From contig NC_086020.1 in NCBI RefSeq assembly GCF_036323735.1, positions 126,188,710 through 126,252,709 of the forward strand: DNA of 64,000 nt, written 5' to 3'. Position numbers and translations under genes: made by a program. This DNA is from Rattus norvegicus (Eukaryota > Chordata > Mammalia > Rodentia > Muridae). This document shows, piece by piece, positions 10,276-22,199 of the stretch (positions are counted from its first letter, which is position 1; every line of letters begins with the position of its first letter). The notes beneath the pieces are model-generated. The model was not told the DNA's origin. It searched no databases and worked only from the letters and a program-made list of their open reading frames with translations.

Positions 10276-12289
10276 ACATGGGGTGCCAAATATGGTACTG
10301 ATGTAAACAGAAGATAAAATGAAATCTTTTCATGTAAAAGAAATAATAAGTTGATGCCCTTACCTTGCCATCTTTCTACATGAAGAGATCAACGGTTATC
10401 TAGATTATTCTGTTAACCTGAGGTCTTGGGGAGTCTTAGGTTCTATACAACGGTCTTAGCCTCATGGTTCTGGTCACTGGGATGCAATGCTCACTTCTTA
10501 TGCCCACATGCACACAGAACATACAGAACAGCTAACCAGCGCCTGCCACCATACCACAGTGCCAATGTGAGTGTCATCGTGAGCTATACTTGGAAGCTTT
10601 TCTGTGTTCAATTACCTCTTTGAAGGATTAGCTGTGAAACATGGCCTCTCGTTAATATGAACCATTTTCATATTTTCCTGCATTCATTAACATTTTTAAA
10701 TAAAATTTATGTGGAATAAATCAATAAACAAATAAATGTGGCATAGATTATCTGGCTTTTGCTTTAGTTTCCCTGGTAATTACAAATTATCTCATTAAAA
10801 ACTATGAAACATTTATAATTTGTATCCAATTCTAGTCTGCCGTTTTACTAAATCCAAAAATCTTGAGTAACATTTTGACTATGAGGGGGTGACAAAATCT
10901 TTAGAAAAAGGCAGTTTTATATTGTTCTGGGACTAAGAAAATATAAAAATAAGGAAATTCTCTCTTGATCCTTAAACAGTCCTCAAAAGTCAAGCCTTCC
11001 AGTGATGTCTGAGGTTTGGAGTATGGTGGCTAACAGGTCCATTTTCTGTATCTGAGTGGCCGTTCACCAGCCATCAGCGAACACTCAAAGCACAGTTTTC
11101 CCAGAAGTTTTTGTGAAATGGCTTGTCATAGCAGCATTAGAGCTGAGTTCTAGTCATACCCGCGCTTCTTGTTCAAAAAAGCAGGGTAGCCAGAACCTAA
11201 CGAAATTACTGATCTGTAATCTGAATTTTAAATTCGATTTTATTCCTGCAACAACAACGACAAACGCTTCCTAACTAAGCCATTCCTGATGGGTTAACTA
11301 TTGACAGGTGAGCGGTTGAGGGCTGGGTTTGAGTTATCCATCACATGACTAGATTACTGTTGAAGTATGAAAGACAGAGTGGTCCATGGAGTCTTGATGG
11401 AGGGTTGTGGGCAGAGAGCTCTGAGTGAGAGAGGCAGAGGCATCAGAGATCTTAAAACGTTTTTCAGGAATTGGGGTTCCTGCCTGCATGGCCCCTGTGC
11501 CTTGGGGTGGAATGGATACAAGCATGCAGACATCTTCCATTCTGCACACAGTATCAGGAGGCTTCAAGCCTTTCTGCATAATGTTCGGGATTGCTGGCAA
11601 GCAGCCCTGCAGGGTCCGTGGGGTCTTGCCCTTCTCCAACCATTCGATAAATAGCACTCAGTAGAGACTCTGGCTGCGGATACTTGTTTTCAAAACAACA
11701 GCTCCGAGCCAACCTCCTTAAGCAGCTCCATATGTTTCTATGGAGAGTTTATGGATCGTGGCCTTCAGAATTCTTTTGTTTATCACTGGGAATCCAAGTC
11801 CTGAAAGCTGCTAACTAACCATGAGGCTCTCTGGTTATACAAGCTGTTGGACCTCTTAAGGACTTTGACATAAGGACCACTTTCTGCCGAGTAAGAATTA
11901 GCGGTTTAAAAGGAGTGCACTTAACAGAACTATGTAAGTATCAGTTTCTGTATGTCATTACAAGCCAGCCTTTTAATTTAAAAAAGAAAACTGGACTGCA
12001 TTGCTTTGTGTGCACACTTAAACAAGGTCCTTAAAGGGACGTCTGAGCAGTCTTCAAAAGCTTACAATCAAAGGGTTGTTTACTGCTGTTGTTTGTGGAT
12101 GAATATCCGAGGCCCCAACAGGATGTGTCCTTCTCCTCCTGGGCACAAAGGCACTGCTCCTCAAGATGCTCAGGACATGGGATTCCCCCAGGCATCCAGT
12201 CCTCCTCTGTCTCCTCACCCCACCCTCACTTGTCTAATGCCAACCACATGGAGGGTCTAGGTTTCGGCGGAGTGTCTCCTTGGCCTTAA
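10276..12289. other. about 2 kb of single-copy sequence, no confirmed gene
   Basis: No repeat family recognised. At 11349-11664 ORFs of 79 to 102 codons overlap on both strands; neither protein is recognisable and mutual overlap suggests chance or a decayed copy of something. The rest is AT-rich with short ORFs only. Confidence 0.4.
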
Positions 12290-12475
12290 CAATGTCTACT
12301 ATTTACTGAGCACTTCAGACCAAGCTCTGTGTTCTCCTTATAGTCCATCTGTTTTAATCCTTCTCTCCCAACAGCTCCACAAAGTTGAATATAACTATTC
12401 CCCATTTTACAGATAAACAGATTCCAGCTTGCACAGTCTGAGTGATTAGCCTATGTCAGTCACTCAATAGCAACA
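12290..12475 (+). mobile_element. MIR SINE
   Basis: Clear MIR order: TATTTACTGAGCACTTCAGAC, then CAACAGCTCCACAAAG, CCCCATTTTACAGATAAAC and a GATTAGCCTATGTCAGTCAC block equivalent to the 'cacacagc' region. The CCCCATTTTACAGAT core is well kept. Confidence 0.8.
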
Positions 12476-12639
12476 TTTGGCTGCTATTCTCTAGCTACCA
12501 GCGACAGAGATGGGACATGGCTTCAGGCTTCCTGACTCAGCCTCTCATCCACCACCACACCTCCTCACTCTCTAATAGGAGAGCACTCCTAACTTGATGT
12601 CCACGCCTCCTTTCTCACTCAAAGGTGCCCTGGCTGTTG

Positions 12640-12975
12640 TGTGTGAGGTGCACATGGGCACATGTGGAGGAGAGAGACCAACCACAGTTGTTACTCCTCA
12701 GGTGCTGCCCAACTCATTGTTTTTGAGGCAGGGTTTCTTACTGGCCTAGAACTTTCCAAGTAAGCTAGTCTTGCTGGCCATATTGCCAGCCCCAGGAATT
12801 CCTGTCTTCCTCTCCCTAGTGCTGGGATTCTAAATGCATACCAACACACCTGGCCTAGGCTTCATATCCCTTCTCCTCCCCACCTTTGGTGGGTGATAGA
12901 ATACAAGTCACCGGGCTTCTCCCTCCTCCTACCTTTCTTCAGTGGGGATCAAACTCAGGCCACCAAGTTTAATGT
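12640..12975 (-). mobile_element. B3 SINE, antisense
   Basis: Reverse-complement B3 with GAGGCAGGGTTTCTTACTGG, CTTTCCAAGTAAGCTAGTC, GCCAGCCCCAGGAATTCC and TAGTGCTGGGATTCTAAATG, ending in a GATCAAACTCAGGCCACC box. Confidence 0.75.
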
Positions 12976-12984
12976 ATCCTAGTT

Positions 12985-13368
12985 TCACGTCTGTTGCTGA
13001 GACAAAACACCCTAAGCAAAAGCAGCTTAGCAAGGAAGGGCTTATTGTAGTTTACGATCCCAGGTTACATCCATCATAGCAGGGAAATCAAGGCAGCAGG
13101 GACCTTAAACCAACGGGTCACATCCTATCCACAGACAAGAGCAGAGAGAAATGAATGTGTGTGTGCCTAATACTCACCTAGTTCTCTCTACTTTTATATA
13201 ATCCTGGACCTCGAACCAAGGAATGGTGCTGCCCACCTTCAGGTTGAGTCTTCCCACATAAATTACGTCAATCAAGATAATCCCCCACAAATAGGCACAC
13301 AGCCCAACCTGTTGTAGACAGTTCCTAGTTGAGTCTCTTTCCAGGTAGGTTGTACCTGGCTGACAGGT
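12985..13368 (+). mobile_element. rodent mid-repetitive element (URR1/RMER-type, name unverified)
   Basis: Starts with TCTGTTGCTGAGACAAAACA, continues with GGAAGGGCTTATTGTAG and ends with AGTTGAGTCTCTTTCC and GCTGACAGG. The same family appears at 21698-22025 (same strand) and 29651-30030 (opposite strand). The start is typical of a common rodent element whose library name I cannot confirm. Confidence 0.6.
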
Positions 13369-13414
13369 TCGCACAAGGCAAGCCTTTTAGTCACTGAGGG
13401 TCTGTCCCAGCCCC

Positions 13415-13480
13415 CACGGTTCTTCTCCTTCTTCTTCTCCTCTTCCTCCTCCTCCTCCTCTTGTTTTTGTTTTTCTTTAG
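13415..13480. repeat. CTT/CTC-rich tract
   Basis: TTCTCCTTCTTCTTCTCC followed by TCCTCCTCCTCCTC and a T-rich end on the plus strand. Confidence 0.85.
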
Positions 13481-13489
13481 ATTTGTATT

Positions 13490-13675
13490 TATATTGTTTT
13501 ATGCACATGAGAATTTGATTATATGTATGAATATGCACCATGTGTGTGCCTGGAGCCCTTCTTGGCCAGAAAAGAGTGTCAGCTCCCTATAACTGGACTT
13601 GGTTGTGAGATGCCTTGTGGGTGCTGGGATCTGACCCCGGGTGCTCTGCTAGAGCAGTAAGGGCTCACCACCATC
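13490..13675 (-). mobile_element. B2/B3-family SINE, antisense
   Basis: Shows the antisense pattern of murine B2-family SINEs: GCACCATGTGTGTGCCTGG, TGTCAGCTCCCTATAACTG, GTGGGTGCTGGGATCTGACC and TCTGCTAGAGCAGTAAGG before the end. Confidence 0.75.
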
Positions 13676-14624
13676 CCATGGTTCTTAATATATCACACAT
13701 GTGACTTTTCCTGTTTCGTTTACATAAAATTACACAAGAAAGAAGCCAGTCCTCTCTTTCAGGAACAATTCTTCATGCATTTGAAAACCCTCTGTTGAAG
13801 ATTCATAGCAACTTCTCCAGAGACTGAACCCAATGTGGCTGACGTGAAATGGCAATGCCCACCAAAGGCAGGCTGGGTAGCTTGCAGCTCCGTCTAGGTG
13901 CATGTCTCGAGGGGCTGGCAAGTGAGTCAGCAGAAGCCCACAGACAATGATGTGTTTGCTCTCCGAACGATGAGTCAGCGGTGATAAATGACTGGCTTTC
14001 GTCTGGTCCCTGACGTCTTAACAGAATATTAATTGCCCTGTTGCTTCCCGTTCCACACAGCTGGGTGGGATTGCTACCAGCCACAGTGCTGAATGCTTAC
14101 ATATTTCAGCCCAGCCCAGAAGGGTTTCCTGTGGTGGGTGAAATGACAACATGCACAAAGGTCAAATTCCAGATGTGGGAGTCTGAACTTCTCCTGGCTC
14201 AGGGAAAACATTGCCTCGCCATGATCTCAGAGGATTTTCAGTACAGATTTAAGGCCAGCATCTCTGGAAAGATGCAGGCTCCTCAATTGGAGAGGATGCC
14301 AGCGCGCTCTGTGTGCGTTTATTCAAGGCTTTGAGACCACCTATTGCATTCCAGAGCCAAGGGAGCAGGAGAAGAGGAGGGGATTGTTCAGTCAATCCTG
14401 CATGGGCGGGGGGGGGGCTGGCTCTACAAGGTGCTGCTTGGACATGACCTTGGAAGCCATTTTGAGATGAGGAGCTCATTCTGGATTAATACCTTGGCTG
14501 GACACAGTGCCAAAAAAAATGGTGGGAAGAGTGCACAGCTGTGTGGTGGGGAATTTCCTGTCTGTGTGGTAATTCATCTGTTTATGCTGTCTTCCTTATC
14601 CGTTTCAATCCTGCATGTGTGTTC
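13676..14624. other. single-copy sequence, no gene seen
   Basis: Nearly 1 kb without recognised repeats. It holds a short G run (14408-14417) and ORFs of 93 to 131 codons on both strands that overlap one another and carry no recognisable motif. Confidence 0.4.
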
Positions 14625-14945
14625 TGCATGCATGTGTATGCATGTTTGTATGCGTGCGTACATGTATTTGCTCATGTACATGTGGGAGTTGAGGTCAGGG
14701 GTCATTTGCATTCACTCTTCCACTTTGTTCTTTGAGTAGGGGTCTGTCAATCAAATGGAGGGTTCACCATTATGTCTAGGTCCCCAGCTTGCACAGGGGA
14801 CCCTATTTCTGCCTTCTTGAACTGGAATTAAAGATTGACTGCTACTTCCACCTGACATTTATGTGGGTTCTAGGGATCTGGACTCCATGCATCATATTTG
14901 TATGCTAAGTGCTTTAACTACTGAGCTATCCTCTCTCCAGGCCCC
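14625..14945 (-). mobile_element. B3 SINE, antisense
   Basis: CATGTGGGAGTTGAGGTCAG, then GAGTAGGGGTCTGTCAATC, TGGGTTCTAGGGATCTGGAC and TACTGAGCTATCCTCTCTCC at the right end reproduce the antisense B3 order. Confidence 0.8.
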
Positions 14946-15777
14946 CATTTGTTCTTTCTATAAAAATTCTTATCACATTTGCAAAATTGACTCTCAGCAT
15001 ATTCACAGGTGATAAGAAAATGTGGCTTAATTTTTCTTTATTAACTGATATCATGATCCTGCTGAGTTTCTACCAGTAGACTCCAGGATGGGAATTAAAT
15101 TTTAGCTTCACTGTGTAAACACAACCAGATTAATCTGGGTAAATACTGTCTGGGTTTTATCTTTCAGAAGCCCTTTTTCTATCTCTGCTCCAGTGCAGAC
15201 TGGCCTCTGAGTATGCATTTGGGGGTGGACAAAACTCATCAAAAATATGTGTTGCAGAGTCACTATAGCAGAGTAACTGATGCTGTCTGCTCCCCACATG
15301 GGAACTACCAAAGAATACAATACTGTTGATGTACTGGTGCCTGCCAATCAAGCCCATGGCCCAGCCACTGACCCAGCTCAGGGTCCATGCCTATAGTGGG
15401 GAAGTGGAGCAGACTGGCTTTGGCCTGTCCTCATTCCGGATGCTCCCCTAGTACTTTCTTCAGGGGAATTAAGCTCTCAAATGAGATGTGTCAGCAAATT
15501 TCCCTACAGCAATGCTTTGTAACGAATCTACCAGTTGTCAATGGCTACGACAAGTAACCATTCAGTAGTTACTCACAAAGTCCTCTTAGGTCATCTCCAG
15601 ATTCTTTCTCTGGAGTACAGAAAAGCATCCCCAGACATTACATAAGTAATTAAATAAGTGTGACTATGTTTCAGTTATACACTAAGTATGGACAGTGGGA
15701 TTTGGACGTTGCTTGGGTTCATGTACTATGAAGTACTATATTTTATCTGTTCTTTTTTAATTAGTACATTTATTTGG
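14946..15777. other. single-copy sequence, no gene seen
   Basis: No repeat family or exon recognised. Confidence 0.4.
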
Positions 15778-15940
15778 CTTGTGTTTGTTTGTGTATATGG
15801 CAAATGTATGGAAGTCTGAAGACATCCTGCTGAAGTCAGTCCTCTCCCTTCACCTTACAGACTCTGGGAATTAAACCCAAGTTCACAGGTTTAACTACAC
15901 ACACCCTGCTCACTTGCTGGGCCATCCTGTTGGCCCTTTT
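15778..15940 (-). mobile_element. B2/B3-family SINE, antisense
   Basis: GGAAGTCTGAAGACATCCTG, then CTCTGGGAATTAAACCCAAG and GCTGGGCCATCCTGTTGGCC match the right half of antisense B2-family SINEs. Confidence 0.7.
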
Positions 15941-15949
15941 CTAAGTTTA

Positions 15950-16082
15950 TGTCGTTGCTTTAGTGTTTTGGGGTTGGAGTCTTGCCATATAGCTTATGCT
16001 GGCCTTGAACTTTCAGCAATTCTCTTGCCAACATCTCCCAAGCAGTCCCATTGCGGGTTTGTGCCACACCACGTTCAGCCTA
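15950..16082 (-). mobile_element. B1-like SINE, antisense, diverged
   Basis: Directly abuts the preceding SINE. Landmarks are GGAGTCTTGCCATATAGC, TATGCTGGCCTTGAACTTTC and GGGTTTGTGCCACACCACG. Confidence 0.65.
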
Positions 16083-16549
16083 GCTTGAACCCCTGTTTAG
16101 TTCTGAGTCTGCCCAGAGATGGGTGTGGCTGTGTTGGCCTGTGAGTTAGCCAGGCAGTTCTGTTCATTCTGACAGGGTACACAACCTGGTCTGTGGTCTG
16201 GTTCACCATTAACGGACCCAGCATAGGCTTGACTGGAAAGCCTGTGACCAGGGAACTCTGCTTCCAACCCCATCATCAGGCTAGCTCACAAAGGTTCTAG
16301 TCATGGCAGAGGCTGGCACGTGTAAGCAGAATTGTGCAAGCAGCATTAGAAGCTTCTCTTCAATTCTATCTGTTAATATCCCACAGCCAAAGCAAGGTGC
16401 CAAGCTGAAGCCAGAGTTGGGTGGAGCAGAAGGTACTGCCAAGATACTTGGCGAAAGCGATGTGCTGGGGCCATTAGCACAACCAAGGAATTTAAACCAA
16501 GAAGAATTTTAAGTCCTATTTGGGATCCGTAGGTGTGTTAAGCAACTGT
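16083..16549. other. single-copy sequence, no gene seen
   Basis: No repeat recognised; ORF fragments on both strands overlap one another. Confidence 0.4.
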
Positions 16550-16659
16550 GATGTGAGGAGAGAGCGTGCGCTGAGGCTCAGAGGCACAGTAAACCTTGCA
16601 GGAAGGGTGATGCGAGGAAAAGCATGCGCGGAGGCTTGGTGGCAGGGTAAAGGTTGCAG
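16550..16659. repeat. 59-bp imperfect tandem duplication, two copies
   Basis: Copy one (16550-16601) and copy two (16609-16659) share GATGNGAGGA, AGNRTGCGC, GAGGCT, GGCA and TTGCAG in the same order at a spacing of about 59 bases. Several substitutions and small gaps separate them. The unit is richer in CpG than its surroundings. Confidence 0.7.
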
Positions 16660-17068
16660 CTTCTGGCTGTTGAAGTGTACAGATGAAAGGGGGGTCGCGA
16701 AAATCAGGCTGATATCAGAGAAAACTGACAATCCCTGGTGATGTATCAGATACAATGGGTAAGCCCATGTTGAAAGACGCAGCCTCTGGGAAGGCAAGGC
16801 TTTCCCAGACGCTAAAGTTCTGGTTTTGACTTTAGCATTTATGGTGCTGTGGTTGGAAGTACAGAGCAAGGGACCTTTTGCCTCCTCTTTCATTTCTCTG
16901 CACAGGGGCATGTCAGATGAGACAGGGAACTCAGTGCTTGAAGAGCTTGGGTCTGACTTCATAGTTTTAGAGTGGAAGAAACAGAACCCTTTGGCCTTGC
17001 ATCAACATTGAACTATTTGGGGGTGTTAGGAAGCTAAGCTTTTAAAAAAAATAATTTTTTTTATTATT
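16660..17068. other. single-copy sequence, no gene seen
   Basis: No exon or repeat recognised. The 148-codon minus-strand ORF at 16516-16962 has no family resemblance I can name and overlaps plus-strand ORFs; treated as chance. Confidence 0.4.
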
Positions 17069-17069
17069 T

Positions 17070-17262
17070 TAAAGTGTGTGTGGGGGGTGTGCGTGGGTGT
17101 GTGTGTGAATGCAGTTGCCTATAGAGATCTGAGGTGTCAGATCCCCCTGGAGCTGGAGTTACAAGCAGCTGTGGCTACCTGACATGGGTGCTGGGAACTG
17201 AATTCTGGTCCTCTGCAGAAGCAGCAGTCATTCTTATCTAACGAGCCATCTTTCCAGCCTGA
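17070..17262 (-). mobile_element. B2-family SINE, antisense
   Basis: GATCTGAGGTGTCAGATCCC, CTGGAGCTGGAGTTACAAGC, GACATGGGTGCTGGGAACTG and the end ACGAGCCATCTTTCCAGCC give the complete antisense B2 pattern. Confidence 0.9.
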
Positions 17263-18229
17263 AAGCTCAGCTGTTGGCTTGACTTCTAGAACTAAGTTGT
17301 TTCTCCCATGATTCCCCCTTTCCATTCAAACTGGGTAATGGGGAAAGTGGATACCAATATATTATGGGTTCTGACTGGAGTCCTTGGGGAATCTTGCCTT
17401 GTCCTGTGAAGGTTGCCTGTCCTCCAGGAGTCCAGTGCTTAGGTTGAGTCATGTGTGTGACTGCAGCTATGAGTTAGGACTCTGGGCATCTGGACTATGA
17501 AACACTCTGTACAGGCTGCCTCGTTTCCCAGTGGAAAGAAATACGTTTATTCCAGTAGCTGCAGAGTTGTTTTTTTTCTTACAATTACAGGTGCACATTT
17601 GAAGTACACTGCAGCACACAAAATCAGGCCCTGTCAATTCAAAGTGAAAACCAGACATATTTGTTGAAATGAAGCAACAAAGGTTTCAAACAGACCTTAA
17701 AAGTTTAAAAACAACAAAAAAGGGCCCATGTTTGCATCATTTAACTGTGAATAGTTGTCACTTATCTCCTAAGTCCTGATGTCCCGAATCCCTTGATTCT
17801 TTGGATAAAATCAATGATGGCATTAAGAGGGGCTGTTTAGAAGCCTCTCCAGCACCCTCTACCCTCATGACTTCAGAGGACATTAGCTTTCTTGGGAATC
17901 AGACTTGAGTACAAGGTACTCAAGGTAGCCTTGCATTGTGGGTTTATAGCTCATTGAGTTTTCCTTTCCAACCTTTCATCATCCTGACTTTTCATGTTGA
18001 CTAGACATTTTGTCCCTAGCATTTTCCCTAACTTATTCACACTATATCAACCTGAGAAACAAGCATAGGTCTGAAAGAAACCAAACTCTGCCAACTGGGT
18101 CCAGGTAGCCAGATATTAGCCCCATTAATATATTGACTGTAGAGGGGGCTCTTGACATTGGGTAGTCAGCTTCAAGGTCAAAAAAATTAAATCGAACCAA
18201 ATCTATGACTACTTCTCTGTGGCATCTGT
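17263..18229. other. single-copy sequence, no gene seen
   Basis: About 970 bases with no recognised repeat; short ORFs only. Confidence 0.4.
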
Positions 18230-18345
18230 GTACTTTTTGCCTGCCTTCCCACTTGAATGGAAGATTTATGATGATATGACTTTGTTTTGTTCATTGGGAT
18301 ATGCCTCGTATCTAGACAGGGCTCAGTAGATGTTTGATACATGTT
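18230..18345 (+). mobile_element. L2 LINE 3' end
   Basis: ACTTTGTTTTGTTCATTGGG, then ATCTAGACAGGGCTCAGTAG and ATGTTTGATACATG follow the L2 3' consensus in the same order (consensus ends in a GCTCAATAAATGTTTG-like run). Confidence 0.65.
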
Positions 18346-18988
18346 TTCCCGAAGCATCGAAAGTTGGATGCTAGTAAGGTAGGCTTTGCTTTGATGTTGT
18401 GGGTTTATTTAAAGCAGGACTGAATATTGGCTTCTACTGGGTTCAGCTACCTTCTCACAGCACAGAAGAACTAGGCCCATATTGTCCGTTATGGCTCCTC
18501 TGTCCATGTTCTTTTCATTTTGGGTTCTCTGGCCCATGCTCTCATCATATTCTCTGGATCACCGTTACTGCCATCTAATTCTTACCATTCCTAGTCTCTG
18601 TCAGTCAATGGTCCGAGTAGAAGAAGAGAGAACTGAAGACAACATGTACATACATCTGCTTCTGTGGGCTTCCTGTTATGTCCATTTGGCTCATGTGTAC
18701 CTTTGCCTAGTTCCCCATATTTTAAATTTTGGTAGAATCTACTGGCTACCACAAGGGCCTTGGTGAAGACTGACCCCTAGAGTGCATGAGTTTCTCTTCC
18801 ATTGGAAGTGAAAGGTGATCCCTGACTGATGTGCTTGGTTTTTCCATGACGGGAAGGTGAGTCAGAGTTTGGATCAAGATGATGTCAGAGTGGGATGCAA
18901 GCAAGCAACAGAATAGCAAGGTCTTCATGGCACCAACTCATGGCCTCATGTTCAACAGCTGCTGACTCTGTTTTGCTTAAAAAATTAC
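18346..18988. other. single-copy sequence, no gene seen
   Basis: A 94-codon ORF at 18482-18766 is hydrophobic in its first half but has no recognised family. No repeat recognised. Confidence 0.35.
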
Positions 18989-18989
18989 A

Positions 18990-19195
18990 GATAGGGGACT
19001 GTGGCTCAACACACTGCCCTTCCCAAAGACTCGAGTTTAATTCCAAGTACCTATGTCAGGTCGTTCACAACTGCCTGTTACCCCAGATCCAGGGCATCAG
19101 ACACCCTCTTTTGACCTCCTTGGGCACCTGCACTCATATGTGCATACCCACATAACAGGCACACACACACACATAATTAAAAGTAATAAAATAAT
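18990..19195 (+). mobile_element. B2/B3-family SINE
   Basis: GACTGTGGCTCAACACAC start, GACTCGAGTTTAATTCCAAG, TGTCAGGTCGTTCACAACTG, CACCTGCACTCATATGTGC and a CA-rich then AATAAAATAAT tail give a nearly full element. Confidence 0.9.
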
Positions 19196-19204
19196 ATATA
19201 GATG

Positions 19205-19342
19205 GATAGTGCAGGTGTGGCAGTACATGACAGTGATCCTAACCTTGAGTGGTGATGGTAAGAGGGTCAGGTCACTAGCATTTTTGATTACATAAGGAAT
19301 TCTAAGCCAGCATGGGCATATGAGAGCCTGACTCAAAAATAA
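19205..19342 (+). mobile_element. B1 SINE, diverged
   Basis: Begins a few bases after the preceding SINE. GGTGTGGCAGTACATGAC, GTGATCCTAACCTTGAG, TAAGCCAGCATGGGCATATG and GAGCCTGACTCAAAAATAAA mark an old B1. Confidence 0.65.
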
Positions 19343-19905
19343 ATGAACAACAGAATCACAGGTGACTTTAACCATGAGTATACCACCCAGAAGCACCGAG
19401 TGAGCCACAAACAACAGTTTCTACTCATGACTTTAAAAGGCTTGGGTAGCTAAGTGGTCCACAGCCACTGCCTTTAGCTTGGTTTTGTTCTCAATGGGCA
19501 TTCTGGATTTTAACCCAAAATATCGTAAATTCACTTATCAACTACAGTAAAGTATTAAAACTACCCATGCAGTCCAGGTAAATGTAAACTATGAAGCCAA
19601 AGCTTATCTCTAAGGTAAAAAAAAACTACATGAGCTTCCAACCTAAAAATAAAAATAATTCACTTTATTTGGAGTCATTTCATTGTTCTAAATACCTTCC
19701 TTCCTGCCTTCCTTCTTTTCCTCTCTTCCTTTTTCTTTCCCTCATGTCTCCCTCCTTACTTAGTTCTTTTTTAAAAGGAACTACCACCTTTAAAGATAAA
19801 TGAAGAGGTTACTCTTGTTCCTCAACATTTCCTCAGATGAAGGTAGTCAAACAAATCCTGAATGCAAACTCTTTGGAATTATCAGATACACAGAACGGAC
19901 ACTGA
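19343..19905. other. no gene seen; pyrimidine tract inside
   Basis: Contains a CTTCC/CCTT-rich tract at about 19690-19760; otherwise AT-rich and unassigned. Confidence 0.4.
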
Positions 19906-19909
19906 GTGT

Positions 19910-20130
19910 ACTGGAGATTGAACATCAAATTTCACACATGCCTGATAAGCACATCACCGATAGATAAGCTACAACCCTAGCCTGTCCTTTATTTTTATTT
20001 TAACTTACTTTTTAATCTTTATAGCAGAAGCTCACTAAATTGTTCAGGCGGGCCTTGAACTTGGGATCCTCCTGCCTCGGTGTTCCAAGTAGCTGTGTTA
20101 GAACAGTTCGTGTTACTAGGCCTGGCTTTA
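19910..20130 (-). mobile_element. B4 SINE (ID-B1 fusion), antisense
   Basis: The left part is complementary ID (TGCCTGATAAGCACATCACC, GATAAGCTACAACCCTAG) and the right part complementary B1 (GGGCCTTGAACTTGGGATC, GTGTTACTAGGCCTGGC). Confidence 0.7.
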
Positions 20131-20938
20131 CCTTAAAACAACCAAAACCAAGAGAGATGCTCACATCACCTTTCTGAGGCTGCCACATGAATGTCAAGGT
20201 GGTAGGTGGGAAGAGGTGAGACAATCCCAGCCCAGGCTTCCTAGCATGTCCTTCTATGGGCACTAACCACCGTCACTGACTCTCCCATTTCTTCTCTCTC
20301 CTCATGACTTCACTGCCTGCCAAATACAATATTAAAGGATGAGTGAAGATTCTGGAATTTAGGGTGGGCTGCTTCTTGAAAGTGACCAAGGCTCTTGATA
20401 TTTAAAGTATTTGTCAGATCTCTTGAGACAGCAGATTAATGATGGAAGGAGAGATAAGTTTCCCCTTGAGTCTTGGCCTCTAAACTTCCTTCTGTCCTGT
20501 CGGAGTTCTCCCTCCCACATGTCGCATCACAGTCACTTACACATCGTTGTTCGTGTGCCAAGGTCTTGTTACAATGAATGCCCTTCCATCTCGTTTGCTA
20601 CGCCTAAGTGTGTTACCCTTGCAGTACAGAGCTGAGCTGCACACCTCGGTGCTTCTAAATCTTTAAGATGTTGGTGCCTGCCAGTGGGCTACCTCCAAAT
20701 AGTCCATTACCAGTCCATGGGGCTGGTGCAAGCTGACAATGTCACCTAACTAACAAGTACATCTAGTGCCCCCTCCCACTAGGCATCATAGCTTATCCTA
20801 TAGAGCACTGGGGATGGAGGTGGTGGAGGGGCTGGTTGTCTATCCTTGGGATTGCCTGCCTGCCTTGACCAATCTCAAATTTCAAAGTACACATTCACAT
20901 TGGTTTTGGTTTTTTTCCCTGTAGTAAGGTTGAAAAAT
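20131..20938. other. single-copy sequence, no gene seen
   Basis: No repeat or exon recognised; short ORFs only. Confidence 0.4.
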
Positions 20939-20939
20939 A

Positions 20940-21258
20940 ATTTTGGTCTCAGAAGATCAGTGGATAGTAAGAGCACTCACTATGCATGCAAAAGAACCCA
21001 GGTTCAGGTCCCTAACACACATGCACAAATTAGGCGTGACCACCCATGTCTATAATGCCAGAAGAAGCGTTGGGGGTACATAGTCAAGAGAGACACTGGG
21101 GCTTCAGTGTCAGTAGCTGAACCAAAAAGTAGCCAGCTCCAGGTTCAGTGAGACGTCCTGTCTCAAGGTAATAAGACAGAGAGTTATAGATCAGGACACT
21201 TCTTTTTTTACATACCTGTATATACATGTTCATGCATACATGTGTTCATGCATATAAT
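20940..21258 (+). mobile_element. B3 SINE, near full length
   Basis: AAGAGCACTCACTATGCATG, AGGTTCAGGTCCCTAACAC, CATGTCTATAATGCCAG, AGCTCCAGGTTCAGTGAGA, CCTGTCTCAAGGTAATAAG appear in the order of a long B3-type element, running into a CA microsatellite that probably grew from its tail. Confidence 0.75.
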
Positions 21259-21306
21259 GCACACACACACACACACACACACTCACATGCACACACACAT
21301 ACACAC
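21259..21306 (+). repeat. (CA)n microsatellite
   Basis: About 13 pure CA units (21260-21284), then interrupted CA with TCACATG spacers. Confidence 0.95.
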
Positions 21307-21696
21307 TATTCAGTTGAGAGATAATAACTGAAGACTATAAAAGAAGGGACAGGCTCTATAATGGACATAGGTTTGGAGAATGGCAGCTTTATGTTTTAAA
21401 CTCAGAGAAGCTAAGTTGTCACTTCTGTCTTTTCTCACTAATGGCTGAGAATTCTCTCAGAGGGTCTGAAGGTGATTGTTGAGTGTTTAAGGATTTGGCT
21501 CTATGGGTTGATTTTGAGTCGTAGCAGTGTTTAATTTTGATTTAGTGGTTTTTTTCTTCCTTTTGAGGGTCTTTCCATTTTATGTGTGTCAGGGTGTCAA
21601 AGAGTTTGCATGTTTGTTTGTTTGCTTGACCAGTTTGTGGAAAACCAATACATTAAGAATGGCTTGGGTATTTTGTTTATCTTTACAGGATATTCC
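21307..21696. other. single-copy sequence, no gene seen
   Basis: Short ORFs and a TTTG-rich patch near 21615; no repeat family recognised. Confidence 0.35.
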
Positions 21697-21697
21697 A

Positions 21698-22025
21698 GTT
21701 TGCTTTCTGTTCCTATGATGAACTATAACGAAGAGTGACTTTTGAAGGAAAGATTTTATTTCATCTTATACTTCCAGGTCACTATCCATCACTAAGGGAA
21801 ATTAGGGCAGGAACTCAAGGCATAATCTTGAAAAGAAACCACAGAGCAACACTGCAACACTGTTTACTGACCTCCTCCCAGGCTCTAGCCCACCTGCCTA
21901 GGGATGGTAACACCCACTGTGGGCTGGACCCTTCTACATCAATTAGCAGTCAAGTAAATTACAAGGACCAGCCAACAGGCTGGTTATGGAGGCAATTGTT
22001 CAACCAAGATCCATCAAGTAAACAA
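21698..22025 (+). mobile_element. rodent mid-repetitive element (same family as 12985-13368)
   Basis: TTTCTGTTCCTATGATGAAC, GAAAGATTTTATTTCATC, CAGGAACTCAAGGCATAATC, GGTAACACCCACTGTGGGCT and GGAGGCAATTGTTCAACC match the family order. Confidence 0.6.
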
Positions 22026-22199
22026 CCAAGATGAAGGGACTCTGTTTCAGTGTCTAGGGCTGCTCAGATTTAGGGAACCTCTCTATGAGGTGAACACTCC
22101 AAATGTGCCAGCTGCTTTAAGCACATAAATTCTCAACTTGATTCGGGGTAGGATTTTCTCAGTTGCTTCTTGACAGCCTCTGAGGCTTGAGGGGTTTTT

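Noticed and set aside
11349..11664. Overlapping ORFs of 79-102 codons on both strands
   Set aside because: Neither product is recognisable, and overlapping frames on both strands of non-repeat DNA of this size occur by chance.
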